Below are positions 33,240 to 43,500 of a DNA stretch of 64,000 nt, one piece after another. Source of the stretch: an uncultured Rhodospirillales bacterium. Its GTDB lineage: Bacteria > Pseudomonadota > Alphaproteobacteria > CACIAM-22H2. Under the pieces are notes generated by a model, which saw nothing but the letters and a program-made list of their open reading frames with translations, had not been told where the DNA came from and ran no database searches. The position numbers and the translations under genes were made by a program. The DNA is taken from assembly GCA_937926175.1 (NCBI GenBank), contig CALANV010000008.1, positions 1-64,000 of the forward strand, read 5' to 3'. Each line of letters begins with the position of its first letter. The stretch's first letter is position 1.

Positions 33240-36200
33240 GTGCACACGCTTGAGGACATCAAACCGGGCTCGCGTCTGCGAGGTCTTGATCCGGCAGGTA
33301 TTGCCGACGTCGTGTCCGTTGCGCGGTTCGGGCCAGATGCAATCAACGTGGTGTTCCGAATCAACGGCCGCGTTGCTGAGCGGCTGGTTTTTCGAGGCGA
33401 CGAGCAAGGATTTGAGTTTCTTGATCCTGGCCGGGCCTATGCGTTCGATGCCGATGGTGAACTTCTGCGCTTGGCATCGGAAGCGTACCGCATCCGACTA
33501 GCTCACCTGTTCGATCCTTATCTCGCCGTCAGCGCGTCTCAGATAGAGGCGCTTCCGCACCAGATCACCGCCGTGTACGGCGAGATGCTGCCGCGCCAGC
33601 CGCTGCGGTTTCTCCTCGCGGATGATCCGGGCGCCGGCAAGACGGTGATGGCCGGCCTCCTGATCAAAGAGCTGATGATCCGTGGCGATCTCGAGCGCTG
33701 CCTGATCGTTGCGCCGGGCGGATTGGTCGAACAATGGCAGGAGGAGCTCTCCGAGAAGTTCGGGCTCGGCTTCGACCTTCTTACCCGCGATCAAATCGAA
33801 GCGTCGATAACCGGAAACCCATTCATTGAACGCTCGCGGCTGATCATGCGTCTTGATATGGCGGCGCGCTCCGACGAGCTGAAGGCGAAACTCGAGGCAG
33901 CGCCCGAATGGGACCTGATCGTCTGCGACGAAGCCCACCGCATGGCCGCATCCTACTTCAGCGGCGAGGTGAAGGAAACCCAACGGTACAAGCTCGGAAA
34001 GCTGCTCGGCACGCGCACGCGCAATTTCCTGCTGATGTCGGCGACGCCGCATAACGGGAAGGAGGCGGACTTCCAGCTCTTCATGGGGCTGCTCGACGCC
34101 GATCGCTTCGAGGGACGCTTCCGCGAGGGCGTTCACAAGGCGGACGTTTCCGACATGATGCGGCGCCTGACCAAGGAGGAGCTGTACCGGTTCGACGGCA
34201 CGCCCCTGTTTCCCGAGCGCCGTGCGTACACTGCGAGCTACGACTTGTCGCCGCTGGAAGCGGACCTCTATCAGGCGGTCACCACCTATGTTCGCGACGA
34301 GATGAACCGAGCCGATCGCATCGGCGACAGCAAGCGGCAGATGAGCGTCGGCTTCGCGTTGCAGATCCTGCAGCGCCGGCTGGCGTCATCGCCGGCAGCG
34401 ATTCATCGGTCGCTCGAACGTCGTCGCAAGCGGCTCGAGGAGCGCCTGCGCGAAGAAAAGTTGATGCGTCGAGGCGGTGCGGAGCCGTTGTCCGGCGCGC
34501 CCGCCTTGCCGAGCTACGATCCGGACGATCTCGACGAAGTGTCCGGTGAAGAAGCTGAGACCGTCGAAGAAGCCATTGCCGATCAGGCGACCGCGGCGCG
34601 CACCATCCTGGAGCTCGAAGCGGAAATCGAGATTCTCAAGGACCTGGAGGCGCGCGCGTTGCGGCTCAAGCTCTCGCGGCAGGACGCGAAGTGGAAGCAG
34701 CTCGAATCGATCCTGGCCGATCCGCTGATCCTCGATACGGCGACGGGAGTACGCCGTAAGCTTCTGATCTTTACCGAGCCGCGCGACACCCTCGACTATC
34801 TGCGCGACCAGATCGTTTCGCTGATCGGCGATCCGGCCGCCGTGGTGACGATCCACGGCGGCATGGCACGTGAGGCGCGGCGCGCGGCCATTGCCGCCTT
34901 CAATTCCGACCCCGTCGTCCGCGTGATGATCGCCAACGATGCCGCCGGCGAGGGCGTGAATCTGCAGCGCGGCGCACATCTGATGGTCAACTACGACCTA
35001 CCGTGGAATCCCAACCGCCTCGAGCAGCGGTTTGGGCGCATCCACCGTATCGGTCAGACGGAGATCTGCCATCTCTGGAATCTGTGCGCCGCCAACACGC
35101 GTGAGGGCGAGGTATACCGCCGGCTCCTTGAAAAGCTCGAAGAGGCGCGCGCGGCCCTCGGCGGCAAAGTTTACGATGTGCTCGGCGTGCTGTTCGAAGG
35201 CCACGCGCTCCGCGATCTCCTGGTGGACGCGATCCGCTACGGCGACCGCCCGGAGAAGAAAGCCGAACTGTTCCGCAAGGTGGACGGCGCCGTCGATGTC
35301 GGTGCGATCGAAAAGCTGGTGTCCGAGCGCAAGCTCACGTCCGAAGGCATGGATCCGCGCGTCGTCGCGAGCATCCGTGAGGAGATGGAGCGTGCACAGG
35401 CGCGGCGCCTGCAACCGCACTTCATCGGCGCATTTTTCCGCGAGGCGTTCACGATGCTCGGCGGGCGTATCGTCGAGCGCGAGAAGGGACGATACGAAAT
35501 CACACGTGTCCCGGCGGTTCTGAAAGAGCGTGACCGGCTCATCGGCCGTGCCGATCCGGTGTTGGACCGCTACGCCCGCGTGACGTTCGAGAAGGCGTTG
35601 ATCCCGGGCCAACCGCAGGCCGAACTGCTGACCCCCGGTCACCCGCTCCTCGGCGCGGTCGTCGACGTCGTGCTGGAACGCTTCCAGCCGCTGCTGCAGC
35701 AGGGCAGCGTTCTGATCGACGAGACGGATTTGGGGATCGAGCCGCGTCTTCTGGTTTACCTCGAACATGCCGTTCGCGACGGGCGCCTCGCCAAGTCGGG
35801 CGAACCGTGGGTGATCTCGCAATGTCTGCACTTCATCCTGCTCGGCGAAGACGGTAGCGCCGTCGATGCGGGGCCCGCCCCGTACCTAGACTTCCGACCG
35901 GCGACGGCCGAGGAAAGGGCATTGTTGGCCGACGTGACCACTGCCCCCTGGCTCTCCGGCCAGGTGGAGCAGCGTGCTCTGGCGTATGCGATCGCCGAAT
36001 TGGTGCCGAAGCATCTGGCCGATGTGAAGCAGCGCCGGCTGGCCGAGATCGACAAGGTGGAGCGCGAGGTCCGGGCGCGACTCACCCGTGAGATCAACTA
36101 TTGGGATGCCCGCGCGGCACGGCTGCGCGAAGAGGAGCGCGCCGGAAAGGAACAGCGGGTGAATGCCCAGAATGCCGAGGCCACCGCTCAGCGGCTGAGC

Positions 36201-36743
36201 GATCGGCTGCAGCGGCGCCTCGGCGAGCTCGATCGCGAGCGGCAGATTTCCGCTTTGCCGCCGGTCCTCAGGGGCGCGGCGCTCATCGTGCCGCGAGGAC
36301 TTCTCCTTGCCCGCACTCCATCCAAGCCGGCGCCCGCGTCCGACGGCTTCTCCGAAGACCCGATCGCGCGGACGGAGGTGGAACGCCTCGCCATGGAAGC
36401 GGTGATGGAGAAGGAGCGGGCGTTGGGAAACGAACCGCGCGACGTCTCCGCCGAGAAGAAGGGTTGGGATATCGAAAGTCGCGATTCGCGCTGCGGCCGC
36501 TTGCGTTTCATCGAGGTGAAGGGCCGTCACGACGACGCGCGGGAGGTGATCGTGACGAAGAACGAGTTGCTGGCGGCGCTGAATGCGCCGGACGCCTTTT
36601 ACTTGGCGCTCGTGCGCGTAGCCGACGGATTTGCGCAAGAACCCGTTTACGTGCAGCGCTTCTTCGACCGCGAGCTGGGCTTCGCCGAGACCGCCGTCGT
36701 GTTCAACATCGACGAGTTAATGCGGTTTCGATCCGCCGAGTAG
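33240..36743 (+). CDS. SNF2/DEAH-type helicase with C-terminal DUF3883 nuclease-like domain
   Basis: The 1167-residue protein starts at GTG 33240, with GGGGGAGG ten bases upstream. Walker A is ADDPGAGKT (K134), the DEAH box is at 230-233, and motif III is SATP (267-270). The second RecA domain has GEGVNLQ and RFGRIHRIGQ. A coiled-coil insert lies near residues 390-480. The last 125 residues are DUF3883: GWDIES about 1075 and IEVKGR about 1091 give the D...ExK order seen in PD-(D/E)XK nucleases. It would translocate on DNA and may cut or sense it. It heads the operon with the zinc protein, methyltransferase and HEPN-ATPase genes. Confidence 0.93.
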   Translation: MHTLEDIKPGSRLRGLDPAGIADVVSVARFGPDAINVVFRINGRVAERLVFRGDEQGFEFLDPGRAYAFDADGELLRLASEAYRIRLAHLFDPYLAVSASQIEALPHQITAVYGEMLPRQPLRFLLADDPGAGKTVMAGLLIKELMIRGDLERCLIVAPGGLVEQWQEELSEKFGLGFDLLTRDQIEASITGNPFIERSRLIMRLDMAARSDELKAKLEAAPEWDLIVCDEAHRMAASYFSGEVKETQRYKLGKLLGTRTRNFLLMSATPHNGKEADFQLFMGLLDADRFEGRFREGVHKADVSDMMRRLTKEELYRFDGTPLFPERRAYTASYDLSPLEADLYQAVTTYVRDEMNRADRIGDSKRQMSVGFALQILQRRLASSPAAIHRSLERRRKRLEERLREEKLMRRGGAEPLSGAPALPSYDPDDLDEVSGEEAETVEEAIADQATAARTILELEAEIEILKDLEARALRLKLSRQDAKWKQLESILADPLILDTATGVRRKLLIFTEPRDTLDYLRDQIVSLIGDPAAVVTIHGGMAREARRAAIAAFNSDPVVRVMIANDAAGEGVNLQRGAHLMVNYDLPWNPNRLEQRFGRIHRIGQTEICHLWNLCAANTREGEVYRRLLEKLEEARAALGGKVYDVLGVLFEGHALRDLLVDAIRYGDRPEKKAELFRKVDGAVDVGAIEKLVSERKLTSEGMDPRVVASIREEMERAQARRLQPHFIGAFFREAFTMLGGRIVEREKGRYEITRVPAVLKERDRLIGRADPVLDRYARVTFEKALIPGQPQAELLTPGHPLLGAVVDVVLERFQPLLQQGSVLIDETDLGIEPRLLVYLEHAVRDGRLAKSGEPWVISQCLHFILLGEDGSAVDAGPAPYLDFRPATAEERALLADVTTAPWLSGQVEQRALAYAIAELVPKHLADVKQRRLAEIDKVEREVRARLTREINYWDARAARLREEERAGKEQRVNAQNAEATAQRLSDRLQRRLGELDRERQISALPPVLRGAALIVPRGLLLARTPSKPAPASDGFSEDPIARTEVERLAMEAVMEKERALGNEPRDVSAEKKGWDIESRDSRCGRLRFIEVKGRHDDAREVIVTKNELLAALNAPDAFYLALVRVADGFAQEPVYVQRFFDRELGFAETAVVFNIDELMRFRSAE

Positions 36744-36944
36744 AGTGCAATGTGAAGCGTCAGGCAGGATGAAATGATCATAAAGTATCGAGCCGTCGGA
36801 GGTGTCGTGCGAAGGCTCGGCGACGTCGTCGCTCAGTAATCGAAAGATATCGTCGGGGGGACAGAAGAGTGATGCCGTCATCTGCACATAACGAGCGCAA
36901 CGTCGCTATCGCAGTGCTCACGCTCGTTCGCGGGAGTTGAGCCG

Positions 36945-37643
36945 ATGGGGGCGCACCCGCTGCATGGAGCCTGGTGCTCGAGCTGGACCTATCCGTGGTC
37001 GTGCCCGACCTGCGGGGCGACGGTGTTCGTGTACGAGTGCACCTGCGGAAGCTGGGTGATGTTCGACGAATTGGGCGGTGACTGGCCGCAGCATTCCTGC
37101 TTCGAGACCGAATACAAGCGGTTGCGTGAAAAGGTGCTGCCCATCCTGAAGGCGGGCGCGGATCCCGCATCCGCCACCTTTCGGCCGTTTGCAGAGCTCA
37201 GGGAGCGACTCGGGCCAAACGGCGCCAGCCGTCCGTCGGCCGAAGATATCGCCAAAACCGGGGAAGACGGCGGCGGCGCCCGGCCGGTCCCGGAGAAGCC
37301 GTCAGAGCGCATCATCAAGCGAATGGATCCGATGCCAGAGGAAACCATTTCGATCGTCGGCGTCATCCGTGAACGGCACACTGGGACGGCCCGCATCCGT
37401 GCGCTGTATGCGGAGTTGGGCGCGCTCGGCCGGAAGTTGATGGGCTTGCCGGCCGAGTCGCACGCGGTCCAACTGACGATCGTGGATACCCAGGGCGAGC
37501 CACACGAAAGCTATTCCGGCATCGCCGATAAAACCCGGATAGAGGGCGGTCTGAGGGAAGGCGTCATGGTCTGGGTGCGGATGACGGGAAAGGTGTATCC
37601 GTCGGCGTCCGCGTGGGTGATAAACGACATACATGCCATTTGA
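36945..37643 (+). CDS. Zinc-ribbon protein with possible OB-like C-terminal domain
   Basis: The 232-residue protein begins with CPTCG (C20/C23) and YECTCGSWVMFDELG (C32/C34), a four-cysteine zinc site followed by WPQHSC. A low-complexity linker leads to a C-terminal half (EETISIVGVIRERH through VMVWVRMTGKVYP) whose strand pattern looks like an OB-fold nucleic-acid-binding domain; this last point is a guess. It sits between the helicase and the methyltransferase and overlaps the alternative methyltransferase start. No enzymatic motif is seen. It could be the DNA-recognising or bridging subunit of the defence operon. Confidence 0.75.
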   Translation: MGAHPLHGAWCSSWTYPWSCPTCGATVFVYECTCGSWVMFDELGGDWPQHSCFETEYKRLREKVLPILKAGADPASATFRPFAELRERLGPNGASRPSAEDIAKTGEDGGGARPVPEKPSERIIKRMDPMPEETISIVGVIRERHTGTARIRALYAELGALGRKLMGLPAESHAVQLTIVDTQGEPHESYSGIADKTRIEGGLREGVMVWVRMTGKVYPSASAWVINDIHAI

Positions 37644-37656
37644 GTACGGAGCATAC

Positions 37657-40554
37657 GTGACCGTTCGCAAAAAGCTCATCGAAGTCTCGATTCCGCTGGA
37701 AGCCATCAACGCCGCCGCCGCACGCGAGAAGTCCATCCGGCATGGCCATCCGTCGACCTTGCACCTGTGGTGGGCGCGCCGGCCGCTGGCGGCCTGCCGT
37801 GCGGTGCTGTTTGCGCAGCTCGTCGACGACCCGTCGGCGTGGCCCGACAAATTTCCCACGGGAGAGGCCCAGGACGCCGAACGGAAGCGGCTCCACAAGC
37901 TCATCGAGCGCATGGTGCCGTGGGAGGCATCGAACGACGAGCGCATCCTCAACGAGGCGCGCTGGGAGATCGCCCGTTCGATCGCCTGGGGCCTGGGCGA
38001 GGAGCCGCCGCCGAAGACAAATCCAAAGGCCGTCCTCGATTATCTCCAGACCAAGGCACCGCCGGTCTACGACCCGTTCTCGGGCGGCGGTTCCATTCCG
38101 CTCGAAGCGCAGCGCCTCGGGCTTCGCGCCTACGGCTCCGACCTCAATCCCGTCGCGGTGCTCATCGGCAAGGCGCTGGTGGAGATTCCGCCGAAATTCG
38201 CCGGCAAGCCACCCGTCAATCCGGCGGCGCAGGCGGAGTTGAAGCGCGGCGGGCGATGGAACGGGAAGGGCGCGCAAGGACTTGCCGAGGACGTCCGTTA
38301 TTACGGACAATGGATGCGCGACGAGGCCGAGAGGCGCATCGGCAAGTTCTATCCGAAGGCGAAACTGCCGGACGGTTCGGAGGCGACGGTGATCGCCTGG
38401 CTGTGGGCGCGCACCGTGCGTTCACCGGACCCGGCCGCCAAGGGCGCCATGGTGCCGCTCGTCTCCTCCTTCATGCTCTCGACGAAGGAAGGCAAGAAAG
38501 CCTGGGTTGAGCCCGTGCTCGATTCCCAAGCGCCCGATGGTTACCGATTCGAGGTGCGTACGGGCAATCTCAGCAAGGCGGATGAAAAAAGGATTTCTGA
38601 AGGCACTAAAGCGGGTCGGGCGACATTTCGGTGCATCTTGTCAGGTGCGCCGATAACAGGTGCATACATTGATCAAGAAGGACAGGCAGGCAGAATGTCT
38701 GCGCGGCTAATGGCGATTGTCGCGGAAGGAATACGCGGTAGGGCCTATCTAGCTCCGATTCAAAATCATGAATCTATTGCGTTACAGGCAGATCACTATG
38801 TTGCTGAACACCAAGATGAAATGGATCTGCCTAGGCAAGAGTGCCGTGGAACATTCGCAAGTAATGCTCAAGGGCGACGATACTGTTTTAAGACTTTTGC
38901 CGACTACTTCACGCCTCGTCAGTTACTCGCGCTGACGACATTCTCCGATTTGGTCGGCGAAGCCCGTGAAAAGGCGCTCGCGGACGCCCGCGCGGCTGGC
39001 ATGCCGGACGACGCCACGCCTCTTCATGCCGGCGGCACCGGTGCTGCCGCCTATGCGGATGCGGTTGCGACTTATCTCGCATTCGCGATTAGCAAACTGG
39101 CTGATAGAGGCTCCTCTATTTGTACCTGGTTCACGGAACGAGACAGTACTAGGCCGACCTTTGCGCGGCAGGCAATTCCCATGACTTGGGATTACGCGGA
39201 ATTAAACACGTTGTTATCAGGCACCGGCAGCTTTGTTGGGGCTGTTGAATGGACCGCTGAGAGCCTGGAGTCCCAAGGAAATGGAGGAAAGCAGTCGCTG
39301 ATAAGCAACATCGATGCGGCGGCAAACTCTTTTCCGATCCGTCCGATAGTTGTCTGTACCGATCCTCCCTACTATGACAACATTGGATACGCTGATCTTT
39401 CCGATTTTTTCTATGTCTGGCTTCGCCGTTCGCTCTCGAATATCTGGCCTGATCTCTTTCGGCGGTTGACGACTCCAAAATTGGAGGAGCTTGTAGCGAC
39501 GCCTTATCGCCACGGCAGTAAAGAGAAGGCGGAAGAGTTCTTTATGAAGGGTATGGGCAGCGCTTTAAGCGCAATGCGGAACGCGGCCACTGATGACGAG
39601 CCGCTCGCGATTTATTACGCCTTCAAACAATCGGAGGTGGCGGAAGAGGGAGTGACATCGGCCGGCTGGGCTGCGTTCTTGCAGGCGGTTGTCGACGCTG
39701 GTCTGTCAGTGAATGGCACATGGCCGCTGCGCACCGAGCTCTCAAATCGGATGATCGGCCGAGGCGCAAACGTCCTCGCATCCTCCATCGTCCTCGTCTG
39801 CCGGAAGCGAGACCCGAACGCACCAGTAGCCATGCGCGACGAGTTCGTGCGTGCTCTGAAACGGGAGCTGCCCGATGCGATCGAGGATATCCGCAAGGCC
39901 GGTGTCGGGCCGGTGGACATGCAGCAGTCGGTTCTCGGCCCCGGCATGGGCATCTTTACGCGCTACGCCAAAGTGCTGGAGGACGATGACAGCGTCATGA
40001 CCGTTAAGACCGCGCTGTCGCTGATCAATCGTGTCTGGGAGGAAATCGAAAACGCTCTCGACGGCACGCTCGATCCCATCACCCAGGTGGCGCTGGCGTG
40101 GTTCTCCAGCTACGGCTTCGACAAGCGGCCCTCCGGCGAGTTGATCCAATTGGCAAACGCCAAGGACACGTCGGATCGGATGCTGTTCGATTCCGGCGTG
40201 TTCCAGAACCTGCACGGCAAGGCGGCTTTGACGCCGCGCGAGAGCCTGCCCGCGGATTGGTCGCCGAACAAGGACAAGGTGCCCACCGTATGGGAATGCG
40301 TCCAACACACGGCGCGGGTGCTCCGCGCCGAGGATGGCGGTATGGAGGCCGCGGCGCGATTGGTTGCGGAGATGGGCGGCAAGGCCGCGGAAGCGCGGGC
40401 GCTGGCTTATCGCCTGTACGAAATCGCCACCAAGAAGGGGTGGGCCCAGGAGGCGCTTGTCTATAACGAGCTCGCCGAGGCGTGGCCCCGTTTGGAGGAA
40501 TGGGCGAGCGCCAAGGCTGCCGGAGCGACCCCGGTTCAGGCCAACCTGTTGTGA
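37657..40554 (+). CDS. DUF1156 domain-containing DNA methyltransferase
   Basis: From GTG 37657 (ACGGAG five bases upstream) the protein has 965 residues; an ATG at 37633 would overlap the previous gene and lacks a ribosome binding site. The N-terminus is DUF1156 (REKSIRHGHPSTLHLWWARRPLAA). Motif I is DPFSGGGSIPLEAQ (about residue 139), with SDLNPVAV binding S-adenosylmethionine; motif IV is DPPYYDN (about residue 569), typical of amino-group (N6-adenine or N4-cytosine) methylation. About 430 residues separate the motifs. The tract 38575-39640 is much less GC-rich (hand counts of 60-base lines give 38-58%) than its flanks (62-65%), suggesting exchange. It would mark self DNA. Confidence 0.9.
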   Translation: MTVRKKLIEVSIPLEAINAAAAREKSIRHGHPSTLHLWWARRPLAACRAVLFAQLVDDPSAWPDKFPTGEAQDAERKRLHKLIERMVPWEASNDERILNEARWEIARSIAWGLGEEPPPKTNPKAVLDYLQTKAPPVYDPFSGGGSIPLEAQRLGLRAYGSDLNPVAVLIGKALVEIPPKFAGKPPVNPAAQAELKRGGRWNGKGAQGLAEDVRYYGQWMRDEAERRIGKFYPKAKLPDGSEATVIAWLWARTVRSPDPAAKGAMVPLVSSFMLSTKEGKKAWVEPVLDSQAPDGYRFEVRTGNLSKADEKRISEGTKAGRATFRCILSGAPITGAYIDQEGQAGRMSARLMAIVAEGIRGRAYLAPIQNHESIALQADHYVAEHQDEMDLPRQECRGTFASNAQGRRYCFKTFADYFTPRQLLALTTFSDLVGEAREKALADARAAGMPDDATPLHAGGTGAAAYADAVATYLAFAISKLADRGSSICTWFTERDSTRPTFARQAIPMTWDYAELNTLLSGTGSFVGAVEWTAESLESQGNGGKQSLISNIDAAANSFPIRPIVVCTDPPYYDNIGYADLSDFFYVWLRRSLSNIWPDLFRRLTTPKLEELVATPYRHGSKEKAEEFFMKGMGSALSAMRNAATDDEPLAIYYAFKQSEVAEEGVTSAGWAAFLQAVVDAGLSVNGTWPLRTELSNRMIGRGANVLASSIVLVCRKRDPNAPVAMRDEFVRALKRELPDAIEDIRKAGVGPVDMQQSVLGPGMGIFTRYAKVLEDDDSVMTVKTALSLINRVWEEIENALDGTLDPITQVALAWFSSYGFDKRPSGELIQLANAKDTSDRMLFDSGVFQNLHGKAALTPRESLPADWSPNKDKVPTVWECVQHTARVLRAEDGGMEAAARLVAEMGGKAAEARALAYRLYEIATKKGWAQEALVYNELAEAWPRLEEWASAKAAGATPVQANLL

Positions 40555-40566
40555 CGCGGAGGGATC

Positions 40567-43500
40567 ATGGCGGGAGAAGCGGAGACGCGCGTTCAAGCGG
40601 CCGTCCAACATCTGGTGCCGGGTCTTACGCCGTTCGTCGCGGCGCATATGAAAAAGGCGCATGGCGAACACTGGCTGCAATACGCCAGTCGCGCCCAGGG
40701 CTCTGATCCCAAGTCGCCGCTCGATGCCTATGGTCTGCTCAAGACCATCATTGACAACTGGCAGGGCCTGTTCGGCGAGGCCTTCAGCCGCAGCGACAGG
40801 CTGAAAGTACGCACGTTCGCGTCGATCGCTTTAGAAGCGCGCAACGCCGTGGCCCATCTCGCGTTGCCGATGCAGGACGACGAGGCACTCCGCTACCTCG
40901 ACGCGATCCATCAGCTTCTGCGATTGACCAAGGCGCCCGAGAAAGAGGTCTCGGCGGTCAAGGCGCTGTACGACGCGCAACGCAGTTCCGGGGTGGCGGC
41001 AGCCCCGGCCATTCCCGCCAGTCAGATGGCGCCCAAGGCTACGCTCGCGGATGCCGCCGCGGCTATGACGGTTCCCTCTGCCGCCGCTCCGGAGACGACC
41101 GGTCGCGGGTTGAAGCCATGGATCAGCGTCGCGCTGCCGCACCCGGACGTGCTCGCCAATCGCTTCAAAGAGGCTGAGTTTGCCGCCGACCTGTTTGCGG
41201 TCGACTCCGGTAACGCCAGCGAAGATTACGCCACGCCGGAAAACTTCTATCGAATCACCTTCCTGACCGAGGGGTTGAAGCGCGTTCTTCTGTCGGCCCT
41301 GCAGCGACTGGGCGGGAGCGGCGGCGATCCGGTCATTGGGCTCCAGACCGCTTTCGGCGGCGGCAAGACGCACACGATGCTGGCCCTGTTGCACCTGGCT
41401 CGGGCAACGGACCCGAAACTGCTCGAAGGCGTGGCGCCGCTTCTGGAGCAAGCCGGCATCGCGACGTGGAGAAAGCCGAAGCTCGCCGTCTTCGTCGGTA
41501 CGGCCGCGGGGCCGGACGTCGCGTTTCGCGCCAAGGGTGCACCGAGGATCCGAACGCTGTGGGGCTACATCGCTTGGCGCCTCGCCGGCTCCGAGGGTTT
41601 GGAGCTGGTCAAGGACGCGGAGGAGAATGGCACAAACCCCGGCTCGGACCTGATGGTGCAGGTGTTCAAGAAGGCGGGGCCGAGTCTCATCCTGCTCGAC
41701 GAGGTCGTGGCGTTCGCTCGCCAGTTGCCGGACGAGCGCTTCGAGGCATTCCTGTCCTTCATCCAATCCCTCACTGAAGCGGCCAAAATGGCGCCGGGCG
41801 TGCTGGTGGTCGGCTCGTTGCCGGAAAGCGCGGTGGAAGCTGGCGGTGAAAAGGGCGTTGCGGCGTTGAAGCGGCTGGAAGCTGTGTTCGGCCGTGTTCA
41901 CTCGAGCTGGTTGCCCGCTTCGGGAGACGAAACCTATCAGATCATTCGGCGGCGCCTTTTCCAGGCGCTCGATGCGGACGGCGAGAAAGCACGCGACGAG
42001 ACCGTCAAGGCGTTTGCCGATCTCTACAGGAAGAACCCGGCAGAGTTTCCGCCCGAAACCCGCGAGCCGCGGTATGTCGAGCTTCTGAAGCTCGCCTATC
42101 CGATTCACCCCGAGCTGTTCCGCTGTCTGTCCCAGGATTGGGCTCAGCTGCAGCAGTTCCAGCGCACGCGCGGTGTGCTGCGGTTCATGGCCAACGTCAT
42201 CGGCGTCCTGTGGCACGAGCGGGCGACGGATCCGCTGATTACACCGGCGCGGGTGCCGATCGGGCATGAGAAGATCCGCGCCAGCGCCCTCTATCCGCTC
42301 CCGGCCGCGTTCACCGCCGTGGTCGACCGGGAGGTGGACGGCGCGAGCGCCTTGCCTCAGCAGATGGAGGTCAATCCCAGCCGGACGATCTCCCGCCTGC
42401 GGGCGGCAACCCGTGCCGCCCGGGCCGTGTTCCTGCTGACGGCGCCGCTCGAAGGCCAGGCGAACGCGGGCATCACCGGCCCCAAGCTGCGCCTTGCCTG
42501 CGCCGAACCGGGAGATCAGTTGGCGATCTTCGGTGACGCGCTGCGCGAGCTCAGCGAGCGTGCCGCATTTCTTTACGAGGAGGGTGGACGGTATTGGTTC
42601 GCCACCAAGCCGACGCTCAACCGGCTCGCGGAAGAGAAAGCCAAAGAGTTCCCGGAGCACGTCGTCGATGCCGGCATCGTCCAGCAGCTGCGCACCGACA
42701 GCGCGGTGCGCGGCGGGTTTCACCGGGTGTTCGCAGCGCCGGACGACCCGGCCGCCGTCGATGAATCCGACTTCCTTGCCCTGGTTATCCTCGGCCCGGA
42801 CACGCCGCACGTCGGGCGAACCGCGGCTGCCTCCAAAGCGACAGAGGCGGCAACGGATGCACTCAACCGCTGCCGCGCCGGCCAGAGGCGCTTTCGCAAT
42901 ACGCTCCTCTTTGTGGCGGCCGACGAAGGACAGTTGACCACGGCTCGCGAGGTCATGCGGAAAGCCCTGGCTTGGCAAGAGATCGTCGCCGACAAGCATT
43001 TGCGCGAACAGATGACGCATGGGCAATCCGCCGACGCCGAACAGCGTGCCCGATCGGCCAAGGAGGCAGCCGAGAAGGCCGTCCGCGCCGCCTGGACTCA
43101 CGTGCTCTATCCCTACAGGGATGCCGCCGCGACCGGGGCGGCGTTCGAGTTGCAGCACCTGACCGCTCCCAACCCGACCCGCGCCGCAATTCCGTCTGCG
43201 GTTTACGACAAGGCCAAGGCCGATGGGGTGGTGAAAGAGGTGCTCGGGCCCGAAGCGTTGACACGGCTGCTCGAACCTCTGTGGCCGCAGGATCGACCTC
43301 ACCTTGGCATCGGAGAACTGGCCGAGTGGTTTGCGAGCTACGTCTATTTGCCCAAGGTGCGCGATCGGATTGTGCTCGATCGCACCATCCGTGAGGCGGT
43401 CACGCGCGTCGATCCAGCCTTCGGTTACGCCGATGCGTGGGACGAACTTGGCCAACGGTACGTCGGTTTGGCCTGGGGCAAGGCGCCGCCTGACCTCATT

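Noticed and set aside
36778..37170. Minus-strand ORF of 130 residues between helicase and zinc-ribbon genes
   Set aside because: It overlaps the zinc-ribbon gene and has shadow-type Arg/Ser-rich composition.
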